From CALFXN01 sp937957815 (GTDB taxonomy: Bacteria; Synergistota; Synergistia; Synergistales; Aminobacteriaceae): a DNA stretch of 64,000 nt. The notes beneath the pieces were generated by a model. The model made no database searches and was not told where the DNA came from. It saw nothing but the letters and a program-made list of their open reading frames with translations. Below are positions 1 through 7,597 of this stretch, in pieces (within the stretch, counting starts at the first letter, position 1; every line of letters begins with the position of its first letter). Position numbers and translations under genes: made by a program. The stretch spans positions 45,125-109,124 of the forward strand of contig DAIQNX010000006.1 of NCBI GenBank assembly GCA_036788195.1. Reading direction: 5' to 3'.

Positions 1-954
1 GAAGATATTCACGAAGATCGCGCGGATCTGCTTCTGGCGCGCGAGAATTCGGAACCCATGTGCGATAGTCTCCGGCGTGGCGATGCCTCCCACGTCAAGA
101 AAGTTGGCGGGATCGCCGCCCGCCATCTTGACGAAATCCATCGTCGCCATCGCGAGTCCCGCGCCGTTGACCATACACCCCACCGTTCCGGGGAGCTTGA
201 TGAAACTGAGACCGTAGGACCGGGCCTCGTTTTCGTCCATGTCCTGTTCCGAAAGATCGCGCATCCGCGCGACGTTCCGCTGGCGAAAGAGCGCGTTGTC
301 GTCGACGTCCATCTTGACGTCGACCGGGACGAGTTCGCCGTCCGCCGTGACCGCGAGCGGGTTCAGCTCGAGGAGCAGGCATTCGTGATCCATGAAGACC
401 CGGTAGAGCGTTTCGAAGAGGGGGTGGATCCTGTCCCTGCGGGCGGGGTCGAGGTCGAGGAACGCCATGATCTCCCGCGTGTGGAATGAGCTGTACCCCG
501 TATAAGGGTTGATGGGGATCTTCCGGATTTTTTCGGGTTGCGCGATTCCGATGGTTTCGACGTCCGTTCCGCCCTCCGAACAGACGACGATGACGGGGCA
601 GACCCGTTCCCTGTCCAGGGAGATCGATACGTAGAGTTCCCTTCGTATATCCACAACCTTTTCGACAAGAACCTTCCGAACCGGAACGCCATCCGTTCCG
701 GTCTGCTTCGTCACCAGCGAACGCCCGAAGAGGTCCGCGGCTTCTCTGCGGACTTCATCCGCGCTCCGGCACAGACGCACGCCCCCCGCCTTCCCCCTGC
801 CCCCGGCCAGGATTTGCGCCTTGAGGACAGAGGGGAACCCGATTTGCATGGAATGCAACCACGCTTCGTCGGGGAAGTACGCCAGGCGTGCTTCCGGAAG
901 CGGGATTCCATGACGACCGAGGATTTCTTTCCCCTGGTACTCGTGAAGTCTCAT
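1..954 (-). CDS. sucC: Succinyl-CoA synthetase (ADP/GDP-forming) beta subunit, partial
   Basis: The beta subunit of succinyl-CoA ligase carries the ATP-grasp domain and interconverts succinyl-CoA and succinate with substrate-level phosphorylation. The visible 318 residues begin MRLHEYQGKEIL, the usual SucC start, and include the ATP-grasp segment (KAQILAGGRGKAGGV) and the late signature with GAGLAMATMD and ANFLDVGG. The family has about 380-390 residues, so the C-terminus and the expected sucD partner lie beyond the left window edge. A GGAGGG ribosome site stands just upstream of ATG 954. The enzyme connects metabolically with the methylmalonyl-CoA mutase encoded at 13831-18200, because both handle succinyl-CoA. 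Confidence 0.93.
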   Translation of the reverse strand, partial: MRLHEYQGKEILGRHGIPLPEARLAYFPDEAWLHSMQIGFPSVLKAQILAGGRGKAGGVRLCRSADEVRREAADLFGRSLVTKQTGTDGVPVRKVLVEKVVDIRRELYVSISLDRERVCPVIVVCSEGGTDVETIGIAQPEKIRKIPINPYTGYSSFHTREIMAFLDLDPARRDRIHPLFETLYRVFMDHECLLLELNPLAVTADGELVPVDVKMDVDDNALFRQRNVARMRDLSEQDMDENEARSYGLSFIKLPGTVGCMVNGAGLAMATMDFVKMAGGDPANFLDVGGIATPETIAHGFRILARQKQIRAIFVNIF

Positions 955-989
955 GTTCTCCCTCCTGTCGAGATATATGATGCGGACAG

Positions 990-1018
990 AGTATATTCAG
1001 CTGGCACCGATGTGTAAA
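990..1018 (-). promoter_or_regulatory. Promoter of sucC
   Basis: On the minus strand TTTACA (1013-1018) and TATACT (990-995) are separated by 17 bases. This gives a transcript start near 983 and a leader of about 30 bases before sucC. Confidence 0.6.
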
Positions 1019-1042
1019 TAGGATTTTTTTTAATTATTAAAA

Positions 1043-1068
1043 GATAATAATGATAATATTTTATTATG
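1043..1068. promoter_or_regulatory. AT-rich Fur-box-like repeats
   Basis: GATAAT occurs at 1043-1048 and again at 1052-1057, followed by an inverted TTATTATG stretch. This resembles the GATAAT hexamer array of Fur boxes. It lies upstream of the sucC -35 element and downstream of the hydrogenase stop. The tract is very AT-rich, so chance similarity is a real alternative. Confidence 0.25.
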
Positions 1069-1118
1069 CTTCGCTCCATCCGAAAACGTTCCTTCGGATC
1101 CGAATCATGCGGTGGTCG

Positions 1119-2446
1119 TCAAACTTGCGTATCGGACGCCGTTTTGGCAATGGCATGCGTCTTTATGATTCCCGAAGCGACACGACGATCGACCAATACG
1201 CCCGATCCGCCGACACATCCGCCACAACAAGCCATTCCTTCGATGAAGTTCACGTCGCGTTTTCCCGATATCGCCTCAGCGACGACTTCCTTGCACCCCT
1301 TCAATCCTTCGCAACAGCATCCATTCAAACATGCGGCATCATTCGATTCGTTCAGGACATTGCCTACAGCCCGCAGGACTCCGCCTGAACACGCAAATCC
1401 ATTGCCGTCACCGGGAGCGCGACGTTCAGAAACGCCCGCCCCGGTCCGGGATGTTTCGATTCCCGCTCCAGTGAACATTGCAAGAAGTTCCTCGTAGGTA
1501 ATGACGAAATCGACGAGAGTTGTATATTCAAGCGCTTCGGTTTTTTTTGCCGCGCACGGACCGATGAATACCAGAATAGCGTCAGGATGTTTCTTTTTGA
1601 CGACGTTCGCAATCGTTGCCATTGGGGAAACCGTTTTTGAGATATGAGTGACGCTATCTCCAAAATTTGTCCGGATCATGGATGCGAAAGCCGGGCAACA
1701 CGAAGTGGTTAAGAATTTTCCGTGACGCTCGATAACGGATTCTTTGAATTCGCGTGCTTCGCTGCGGGCCGTTATCTCCGCACCTTCGGCCGCTTCGTAG
1801 ACATTTTGGAACCCAAGCGCTTTAATGGCGCTGATAATCTGGTTCAGGCTTACGCCGACACCGAATTGTCCTTCTATCGACGGCGCGATAAGTGCCATGA
1901 TCTCTTTTCCCCGCCTGATTTCCTGAATCACCTGGACGATGTATGTACGTTCTCCGATTGCTCCAAAGGGGCATGCATTGATGCAGGCTCCGCACTGCAC
2001 GCATTTGTCGTAGTCGATGATCGCGCGACGGTTGCTGTCTGCGTGTAACGCGCCGAGTTCGCAGGCCCGCTCGCATGGTCTGATGTTTTCGATGATTGCG
2101 CCGTATGGGCACGATTTTCTGCACATGCCGCACTTGATGCAAAGAGTCTCGTCGATGCGGGCTCTGTTGTGATGAATGCTTATGGCCTTCCGGGGGCAAC
2201 TGGTGATGCAATGATGTGCGATGCAATTCTGGCACGCGTCGGTGACGAGGAACTTGTCGAGCGGGCACTGATCGCACGCTTCCGGAAGAACATTGACGAT
2301 CGGCATATCGCTTGCGACGTGCCCTTTCACAGCCAGTATCGCCGATTCCCGGACATCGTTCGTCAGCGGCTGGCTCAGCGCGATATTGATTCTCTCCCTG
2401 AGCACCGCGCGTTCTTTGTGGACACAGCATCGGTATCTCGGGCCTT
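1119..2446 (-). CDS. Monomeric [FeFe]-hydrogenase, group-B-like, N-terminus lost in gap
   Basis: About 440 residues are visible. The N-terminal half carries several four-cysteine ferredoxin-type clusters (CIKCGMCRKSCP, CVQCGACINACP and an earlier CQNC...C motif). The C-terminal half has the three H-cluster signatures: TSCCPAF, GPCAAKKTE and EGMACCGGCVGG. All cysteines expected to hold the H-cluster are present, so an active hydrogenase is likely. The variant motifs (TSCCPA, GPC instead of MPC) match the group B monomeric type rather than the trimeric electron-bifurcating HydA; this assignment is from memory. The protein should be cytoplasmic and exchange electrons with ferredoxin. The start lies in or beyond the 100-N gap, so its operon context is unknown. 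Confidence 0.82.
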
Positions 2447-2546
2447 NNNNNNNNNNNNNNNNNNNNNNNNNNNNNNNNNNNNNNNNNNNNNNNNNNNNNN
2501 NNNNNNNNNNNNNNNNNNNNNNNNNNNNNNNNNNNNNNNNNNNNNN
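2447..2546. other. Assembly gap (100 N)
   Basis: A run of exactly 100 N, the usual placeholder for a scaffold join of unknown length. It removes the 3' end of the ATPase gene on its right and the 5' end of the hydrogenase gene on its left, so the two may not be true neighbours. Confidence 0.99.
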
Positions 2547-3187
2547 GTCCCCGCGACGCTTCCGCGGTACAGAACGACGGCGCTGTTGCATACGTCGAGC
2601 GCCATGTCGAGATCGTGAGTCGCGATGACGAGCGTCGTTCGGAGCGAAGAAAGAACGGAGATCAGCATTCTGCGGGATTTCGGGTCGAGCGACGCCGTGG
2701 GTTCGTCGAGGGCGAGAACGTCGGGATCGGTGACGAGAACTCCGGCGAGTGCCACGAGGCGTTTTTCTCCTCCGGACAGCCGATGGGGGATTCGTTCCGC
2801 AAGGTGCGCCGCGCCCAGAGCCGCAAGTTCCTCCAACGCCCTTCGTCCGGCGTCTTCGCGAGGGATGCCTCGGGCGACGAGGCCGAATGCGACGTCTTCG
2901 ACCACCGTCGGCATGAAAATCTGATCGTCGGGGTCCTGCCACGTCATGCCCACAGTCCGGCGGGCGGATTTTCCCTCGCTGTCGACCGGAATTCCGTCGA
3001 TCAGACAGGTTCCCGAATCGGGGGCGAGGCACCCGGAGAGGTGCAGGAGGAGGGTGGATTTCCCCGAACCGTTCGCGCCGACGAGTGCGATCCTGTCTCC
3101 GCGGTCGGCCCGGAAATCTACGCCGTCGAGCGCGCGAGTTCCCTCCGGCCAGGAATAGCTGACGTTCCTGAGTTCGATGAGCGCCAT
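2547..3187 (-). CDS. nikO: Nickel/cobalt ECF transporter ATPase (NikO/CbiO), 3' end lost in gap
   Basis: ATPase of an energy-coupling-factor importer. The 213 visible residues begin MALIELRNVSYSWPEG and contain Walker A (GANGSGKST), the Q-loop (WQDPDDQIF), the ABC signature LSGGEKR, Walker B (VLALDEPTASLD) and the switch histidine (ATHDLD). The QDPDDQIF form is typical of CbiO-type ATPases. Family length is 240-280, so only the tail is missing in the gap. It is the last visible gene of the nikKLMQO operon and starts 17 bases after the nikQ stop. Confidence 0.92.
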
Positions 3188-3204
3188 TCCGGTCCTCCCG
3201 AAAC

Positions 3205-3936
3205 CTACAGCAGGAGGATCGCGGCCGATAGCGCCGCGGCGGCGGCGGCCAGCGCCGAGTCCTTCATGTCCCATGCGCCGGGGCGTTCCCCCGAAAATCC
3301 GTTCTCCCCTCCGCGGCAGAGCAATGCGAGGCGGACCTGTTCCGCCCTGTCCGCGCTCCGGACGAGGGACGACCCCATGACGCAGGCGTAGGCACGCCAT
3401 GACTCGCGTCCGTGAAGGCTGGGGGCGCGGAGCCCGAGCGCGAGAAACATGCGCCGCATCGAGCCGGCGAGCGTCATGACCGAACGGAAAGAGAGCAAAA
3501 GGAGCGTCTTGAGCCGCGCCGGGCACCCGAATCCTTCGAGCGCGGCGGAGAGCGAAGCGAGGTCCATGCTGGTCGCGAGTCGGATCGCGAGAATCGCCGC
3601 GATGTTGACTCTGAGCGTGCAGAGCAGCGCGAGCGCGATTCCGTCGTTCGAGAGGAATCCGTAGGATTTTGTCCCCCCGCCGGTGAAGGGGAGCGTGAGC
3701 CAGAGAAAGAGGACAAAAATATTGACGCTCCTGAGTCCGGACGCGATTCCCCCGAACCCTCCCGTGACGAGCAGCGCGACCGCGCTTCCCGCCGCGAGCG
3801 CCAGCGATGCGAGGGAGCGCGCGGTTCCGACGGCGGCTGCGAGCAGGAGCGCGCACAGGAGGCGCGCCCTCGGATCGAAGATGTCCATGCGGGAAGCGAG
3901 CCCTGCGTCCCGCATGGAATTCGTGTCGAGACGCAT
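3205..3936 (-). CDS. nikQ: ECF transporter transmembrane (T) component, NikQ/CbiQ
   Basis: A 243-residue membrane protein with several hydrophobic segments (about residues 25-45, 50-65, 70-90, 105-125) and, in the cytoplasmic loop region, the arginine-containing ALRAPS-type segments that couple T components to their ATPases (LGLRAPS and RGG). It links the substrate-binding NikM to the ATPase NikO. The start at 3936 lies two bases after the nikM stop, and no strong ribosome site is visible. Internal ATGs at 3915 and 3897 are alternatives, because the first residues (MRLDTNSMRDAGLASRM) look weakly conserved. Confidence 0.82.
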   Translation of the reverse strand: MRLDTNSMRDAGLASRMDIFDPRARLLCALLLAAAVGTARSLASLALAAGSAVALLVTGGFGGIASGLRSVNIFVLFLWLTLPFTGGGTKSYGFLSNDGIALALLCTLRVNIAAILAIRLATSMDLASLSAALEGFGCPARLKTLLLLSFRSVMTLAGSMRRMFLALGLRAPSLHGRESWRAYACVMGSSLVRSADRAEQVRLALLCRGGENGFSGERPGAWDMKDSALAAAAAALSAAILLL

Positions 3937-3938
3937 GG

Positions 3939-4547
3939 TTACCGTCGGGGAGAGGCGAGAACGTCCGGCGCGACCTTGCGCAGAAATCCGACTGCCGCGG
4001 CGGTGACGACTCCCTCGACGATGGCGACCGGAACGTGCGCGGCGAACAGCAGCTTCGCGGACGCGACGAATGCGTGATCCGACGCGCCGATGAAAAGCGC
4101 GACCAGCGTCGCTCCCGCGAATGTCGAGAGGATTCCAGCGAGGAAGGCCGCGATCGTCGCGCCTGCGGTCGTTCCGTCGCGGACGATACGCCCGAAGAGG
4201 ACGGAGGCGAGGATCGCCCCGATGCCCATCGTCGTCGTATTCGCTCCGAGGGAGAGAAGCCCTCCGAACTGGAAGAGCAGCGATTGCAGCAAGAGCGCCG
4301 TGAAGATCGCGGGGAACGCCGTCCATCCGAGCGCGAACCCGGTCATCGCAAGGAGCGACAGGTGTGCGGATCCCGGGCCGATGGAGACGTGCACGAGCGA
4401 CGCGAGAAAGAAGGCGGAGGAGAACACGGCCGTCCGCGCGATCGTATCGGGCGTCAGTCGCCGGATTCCGACGGCCACGCCCGCCGAAGCGATTCCCCAG
4501 CCGACCGCGAGCAGCTGGGGCGTGAGAATGCCGTCGCTGATATGCAT
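3939..4547 (-). CDS. nikM: Nickel/cobalt ECF transporter substrate-binding membrane protein (NikM/CbiM)
   Basis: The S component that binds the metal ion. The mature start MHISDGILTPQ matches the MHIxDGxL amino terminus that forms the Ni/Co site in this family, where the first histidine is a ligand. This fixes the start at ATG 4547, preceded by GGAGGT. The 202-residue protein has about six membrane segments. Gene order with two accessory exported proteins upstream (nikK, nikL) favours nickel over cobalt, because CbiN, the usual cobalt partner, is absent. Cobalt remains possible in an organism with B12 enzymes. Confidence 0.9.
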   Translation of the reverse strand: MHISDGILTPQLLAVGWGIASAGVAVGIRRLTPDTIARTAVFSSAFFLASLVHVSIGPGSAHLSLLAMTGFALGWTAFPAIFTALLLQSLLFQFGGLLSLGANTTTMGIGAILASVLFGRIVRDGTTAGATIAAFLAGILSTFAGATLVALFIGASDHAFVASAKLLFAAHVPVAIVEGVVTAAAVGFLRKVAPDVLASPRR

Positions 4548-4552
4548 TCCCG

Positions 4553-5026
4553 TTACCTCCGGGCGCGACGGCGCAACAGCACGAACGCCGCGACGTTGAA
4601 CAGCAGGCTCACGCCGAGCGCCGCCCGGATCGCGAGCGACGTCCCTTCGGGGAGAGAGCCTTTGCCTGATACGGGGGTTTTCGGAACGGAAGGCGAGTCG
4701 GACGAGAGCGGAGCGACGGGAATGGCTGCCTCGACGCGATGCCCCTCTTCGTCGCGGACGACCACGCGCCACGGACCGTCACGGTCGGGCGTGAACGCGA
4801 AGCGCCCAGCGGCGTCGGTACGGCCCGACTGGAACTCTATCGTGTCTGCCGGAGCGTACACTTTCGTTTCCGTATAGGCCATGGTTTCTCCCGTCGAATA
4901 GAAGAACTCGAGCGAGATCGGCGCACGTTCCGAAAATCGGTACCCGACGCCATGTGCGCAGGCGCTCACCGTCGCGAGGGAAAGGAGCGGCAGCGCTATG
5001 AGGAAGACGCGATACATTCGGTTCAT
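4553..5026 (-). CDS. nikL: Membrane-anchored periplasmic nickel-transport accessory protein (NikL-like)
   Basis: The 157 residues consist of an N-terminal signal sequence ending near ATVSACAHG, a beta-rich extracytoplasmic region resembling a carboxypeptidase-regulatory fold (GRTDAAGRFAFTPDRDG), a proline/serine linker and one C-terminal membrane segment (about 132-152) with an arginine-rich end. This layout is that of NikL/CbiL-type accessory proteins found beside NikM. The gene ends five bases before nikM. The histidine directly after the signal sequence could take part in metal handover (inference). No strong ribosome site is seen, so translation may be coupled to upstream cistrons. Confidence 0.75.
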   Translation of the reverse strand: MNRMYRVFLIALPLLSLATVSACAHGVGYRFSERAPISLEFFYSTGETMAYTETKVYAPADTIEFQSGRTDAAGRFAFTPDRDGPWRVVVRDEEGHRVEAAIPVAPLSSDSPSVPKTPVSGKGSLPEGTSLAIRAALGVSLLFNVAAFVLLRRRARR

Positions 5027-5058
5027 GACGATTCACGACTCTTTCGTTCGGAAAGATA

Positions 5059-5095
5059 GGGCGGGTCGCGACTATTGCGGAATCACAACCCGCCC
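5059..5095. other. Intercistronic stem-loop between nikK and nikL
   Basis: GGGCGGGT (5059-5066) pairs with ACCCGCCC (5088-5095) around a 21-base loop. A small second hairpin (CTTTC/GAAAG) lies at 5041-5055. There is no U tract. It may stabilise the nikK message or lower expression of the membrane genes relative to nikK. Confidence 0.4.
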
Positions 5096-5108
5096 CGGGG
5101 GGTGGGAG

Positions 5109-5900
5109 CTATTTCACCAGAAACGTCAGGACCGAGCGGAGCTGTCGGCTGTCGTACTCGCCACTGACTCCGGTCGGATCGTTCGTCATCGCGCGGACCA
5201 TCCAGAACCCCGGCTGCGTGATCTTCACGTGGACGACGCCGTCCTTGTCGCCCTCGGAATAGAACGCATAGGTATTCTCGTACTCGGGACAGAAGCCGTC
5301 ATAGGTCGCCCAGACGGGGACTGACGTCGGCTGTCCCTTGCAGATCACCTTGAAATCGGCGTATCCGCCGACCTTGATATCGGCAGGGTTCGTGACCGGG
5401 ACGATTTCGAGCTCCTGTCCGACGACGGTTGCGAAGTTCGCATCCCCGGCCTTTGCGTTTACGATCACTTTGGCGAATTTTTCGTATTTGATCGAACTCA
5501 TGACCTTGAGCCCCTGGGTCTCGAGCTCCTTGCGGGTTCCGCTCTTCGCGCCCTGGTTCGTGCGGCTGTAGGGTTTCGCGGGGCGCTTCTCGCAAACGAC
5601 GAGCGTGGCTCCGTCGTCCGCTACCTTGAAAGACGAGTCGATGCGGAGCTTCGGTTCGTTACCCTTCAGGCCGATCGGTTCGATCGTTCCGTTCCTGAAG
5701 ACGCCGGCCTTCATGACCGAGACGTCTTCCATTTCCTCCGGAACGACGAATTTGTGCGTGGACTGGATCTCGAGCGCCACTTCGGTTCCCTTCGGAGCCT
5801 CCATCTTTTCCGGCTTCAGAATCAGTTCGTGAGCGCCCGCCGCGCCGGCGATCCCCAGAAACGCCGCGACAGCGACCAGGACAATACATTTGCGGTTCAT
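5109..5900 (-). CDS. nikK: Exported DUF4198 protein, NikK-like nickel-transport accessory
   Basis: A 263-residue secreted protein with a signal peptide (residues 1-23, ending AGAAGA) followed by HELILKPEKM, the start typical of DUF4198 proteins, where the first histidine after cleavage is a likely metal ligand. The rest is a beta-sandwich-like domain ending near the DSRQLRSVLTFLVK segment. Such proteins are encoded with NikL, NikM, NikQ and NikO and are thought to deliver nickel in the periplasm. It is the first gene of the operon. GAGGAGG precedes ATG 5900, and the promoter lies about 175 bases upstream. Two further DUF4198 proteins are encoded at 26355 and 27299 beside feoB. Confidence 0.8.
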   Translation of the reverse strand: MNRKCIVLVAVAAFLGIAGAAGAHELILKPEKMEAPKGTEVALEIQSTHKFVVPEEMEDVSVMKAGVFRNGTIEPIGLKGNEPKLRIDSSFKVADDGATLVVCEKRPAKPYSRTNQGAKSGTRKELETQGLKVMSSIKYEKFAKVIVNAKAGDANFATVVGQELEIVPVTNPADIKVGGYADFKVICKGQPTSVPVWATYDGFCPEYENTYAFYSEGDKDGVVHVKITQPGFWMVRAMTNDPTGVSGEYDSRQLRSVLTFLVK

Positions 5901-6066
5901 ATCCGATTGCCTCCTCGAAAAAACGTTGTGTTCCCTCCGGATACCGGTGAACATTTCTTCCGGATATCGCGACGCACCCTCTCGGGTCCGGACTGCGCCA
6001 TCCGGACGGATACGCGCGCCGCGGATTTCCGGCGTCTTGGAAACGTCATGCGTTCAGCTGAATACA

Positions 6067-6105
6067 TAACACGAAAATATTAGAACGTAACACGAAAGCT
6101 GTCAA
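6067..6105 (-). promoter_or_regulatory. nik operon promoter with repeated operator
   Basis: On the minus strand TTGACA (6100-6105) and TAATAT (6077-6082) are 17 bases apart. The decamer TAACACGAAA (plus-strand reading) occurs at 6088-6097, inside the spacer, and again at 6067-6076, at the transcript start. The offset is 21 bases, two helical turns. This is the geometry of a repressor site. The half-site GTGTTAC on the minus strand resembles one I recall for NikR of some anaerobes, but here the copies are direct, not inverted. Confidence 0.65.
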
Positions 6106-6146
6106 GGAACCGTCGTTATGTCGAGGAAGGTGGGAAAGGTAAATGC

Positions 6147-6174
6147 TTGACAACGAGCCCGTTGCGTTTATACT
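6147..6174 (+). promoter_or_regulatory. Promoter of the lplA-gcv operon
   Basis: TTGACA (6147-6152) and TATACT (6169-6174) are spaced 16 bases apart, a near-consensus vegetative promoter. The predicted start near 6181 places the glycine riboswitch at the beginning of the transcript. Confidence 0.8.
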
Positions 6175-6202
6175 ATCGTCACAATTCAATATCGGATGAA
6201 CG

Positions 6203-6310
6203 TCGCACGAGAGACTCCCGGATACGGGAGGCGCCGAAGGGGCAAATTCCCTCAAGGGGACGGAAACTCTCAGGCTGAAGGAATGCGGCGGGACGCTCTT
6301 TGGAGTGCAT
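6203..6310 (+). ncRNA. Glycine riboswitch, single aptamer
   Basis: The conserved glycine-aptamer blocks are present in order: GCCGAAGGGGCAA (about 6233-6245), AAACTCTCAGGC (about 6264-6275), the AAGGA element and the closing CTCTTTGGAG segment. Only one aptamer is seen, and it is followed directly by a terminator. Glycine binding should therefore control read-through into lplA and the glycine cleavage genes; these genes are usually switched on by glycine in other bacteria. Confidence 0.88.
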
Positions 6311-6316
6311 ATGGCG

Positions 6317-6367
6317 CACGACAGAGATTGCGGGGATTCTCCCGCGATTTCTGTCGTGTTTTTTATT
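6317..6367 (+). terminator. Rho-independent terminator of the glycine riboswitch
   Basis: CACGACAGA (from 6317) opens an 18-base-pair stem with two G-U pairs, a six-base loop (GATTCT) and a TTTTTTATT tail at 6359-6367. It is the expression platform of the upstream aptamer. Confidence 0.88.
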
Positions 6368-6372
6368 CCCGG

Positions 6373-6393
6373 GGGAGGGAAGCGAATGCAGCC
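6373..6393 (+). repeat. 21-bp direct repeat, copy 1 (SD and first codons)
   Basis: The segment GGGAGGGAAGCG plus ATGCAGCC is identical to 6549-6569. It holds a ribosome site and an ATG, and lies immediately after the riboswitch terminator, where lplA would be expected to begin. Confidence 0.9.
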
Positions 6394-6484
6394 ACGCGTA
6401 TCTGAGTCCGGTCCATACTATCCATTTATAGTGCTTTTTGTAAACCTTCTGCAAATTTTGCCAGTTAGTGAACGTATTGACTAA
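6386..6484 (+). CDS. Possible 32-residue hydrophobic peptide
   Basis: ATG 6386 uses the ribosome site of repeat copy 1 and opens a 32-codon frame closed by TAA. The first three residues (MQP) equal those of LplA. The rest, including PYYPFIVLFVNLLQILPV, would make one membrane-like segment. The hydrophobicity could simply reflect the AT-rich DNA, so it may be only the product of an insertion into the old lplA start. The excellent ribosome site means it is probably translated (inference), but no function can be given. Confidence 0.35.
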   Translation: MQPRVSESGPYYPFIVLFVNLLQILPVSERID

Positions 6485-6548
6485 TGGTATGGACAATGGT
6501 ATCGTTTTCTCCAGAGGAATAGTGAAATGCTTCTCATGATTCAAGAGA
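6394..6548. other. AT-rich insert between the 21-bp repeats
   Basis: About 155 bases separate the two repeats. The line 6421-6480 has 20 G or C in 60 (33 percent), against roughly 60-67 percent in neighbouring genes. GTCCATAC (6411-6418) and GTATGGAC (6487-6494) are inverted, and ATGGTAT occurs at 6484 and 6496. A weak promoter, TTGACT (6477-6482) with TATCGT 17 bases on, may lie inside. No transposon ends were recognised. Confidence 0.6.
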
Positions 6549-6569
6549 GGGAGGGAAGCGAATGCAGCC
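6549..6569 (+). repeat. 21-bp direct repeat, copy 2 (SD and start of lplA)
   Basis: Second exact copy of 6373-6393, exactly 176 bases downstream. It provides the present ribosome site and the first codons of lplA. Confidence 0.9.
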
Positions 6570-7566
6570 GTTCACAAGCGAAATAGTCACATCTCCGTCG
6601 TTCGACCCCTGGACGAATCTCGCGCTCGAGGAATACTTGCTCGGCAGGATCCATGACGATTCCATGACCCTCTACCTCTGGCGCAACGAACATACCGTCG
6701 TCATCGGACGCAACCAGAACGCGTGGCGCGAGTGCCGGACGGAACTCCTCGAACTCGAGGGTGGCCGTCTCGCCCGACGGCTGTCGGGGGGAGGCGCGGT
6801 CTATCACGATCTCGGGAACTGCAACTTCACCTTTCTCGCTTCCCCGCGCTCCTACGACTTCGACAGACAGATCGGCGTCCTCGTGGAGGCGCTGCGCGAT
6901 CTCGGAATTTCCGCCTCTTTCGGCGGCAGGAACGACATCTTCGTCGAGGGGCGCAAGATCTCCGGAAACGCCTTCTACCGGGGCAGGACGGGGCGCTATC
7001 ACCACGGAACGATTCTGATGGACGTGGATATGGATCGCCTCACGCGCTACCTCCAGCCCTCGAAGGCGAAACTCGAAGCGAAGGGCGTCGCCTCCGTCCG
7101 CTCCCGCGTCGCAAATCTCCGCGAGTTCGTTCCATCCCTGTCCATGGACGACCTGCAGCACGCTCTTCGCACCGCGTTCCACAGGGAGTTCGGCGACGGA
7201 CCGGAGCGTGACGCCGCGACGTTTCTCGCCGACCCGTCCATGCGCCGTCTGCGCGACACGTACGCGAGCAGGGAGTGGATCTACGGCAGAACTCCCGTTT
7301 TCGACGCGGAGATCGGCCGTCGCTTCGACTGGGGGGAACTTCAGATCTGCATGACCGTGGAGCGGGGCGTCATCAAGGAGTGTCGCGTCTTTTCCGACGC
7401 GATGGACGCCGACTTCATCGCACGCCTTGCCGAGCTCTTCCCCGGTGCGACGCCCGACGGAGCGTCCCTCGCGGCGCGCGTACGGGACTCGCAAAGCGCG
7501 CGTACGACACCAGAAACCGGCGATATTCTCTCTTGGCTCGAATCGGTCGGGAATGGTCTGATCTAG
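6562..7566 (+). CDS. lplA: Lipoate-protein ligase A
   Basis: Attaches lipoate to the GcvH lysine in the cytoplasm, by way of lipoyl-AMP. The 334 residues include the lipoate-binding signature RRLSGGGAVYHDLGN (about 71-85), the catalytic lysine region GRKISGNAFYR and an intact C-terminal accessory domain, so it resembles the full-length, self-activating LplA. The start at ATG 6562 lies in repeat copy 2 behind GGGAGGG. It is the first full gene of the glycine cleavage operon, 31 bases before gcvT, which fits its role in making lipoyl-H protein. Confidence 0.92.
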   Translation: MQPFTSEIVTSPSFDPWTNLALEEYLLGRIHDDSMTLYLWRNEHTVVIGRNQNAWRECRTELLELEGGRLARRLSGGGAVYHDLGNCNFTFLASPRSYDFDRQIGVLVEALRDLGISASFGGRNDIFVEGRKISGNAFYRGRTGRYHHGTILMDVDMDRLTRYLQPSKAKLEAKGVASVRSRVANLREFVPSLSMDDLQHALRTAFHREFGDGPERDAATFLADPSMRRLRDTYASREWIYGRTPVFDAEIGRRFDWGELQICMTVERGVIKECRVFSDAMDADFIARLAELFPGATPDGASLAARVRDSQSARTTPETGDILSWLESVGNGLI

Positions 7567-7597
7567 GACAGGAAAGACGTCACAAGGAGGGATCGAC

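Noticed and set aside
5901..6066. Looked for a cobalamin or nickel/cobalt riboswitch in the nikK leader
   Set aside because: No B12 box or other aptamer element was seen; only small GC-rich hairpins such as GTCCGG/CCGGAC.
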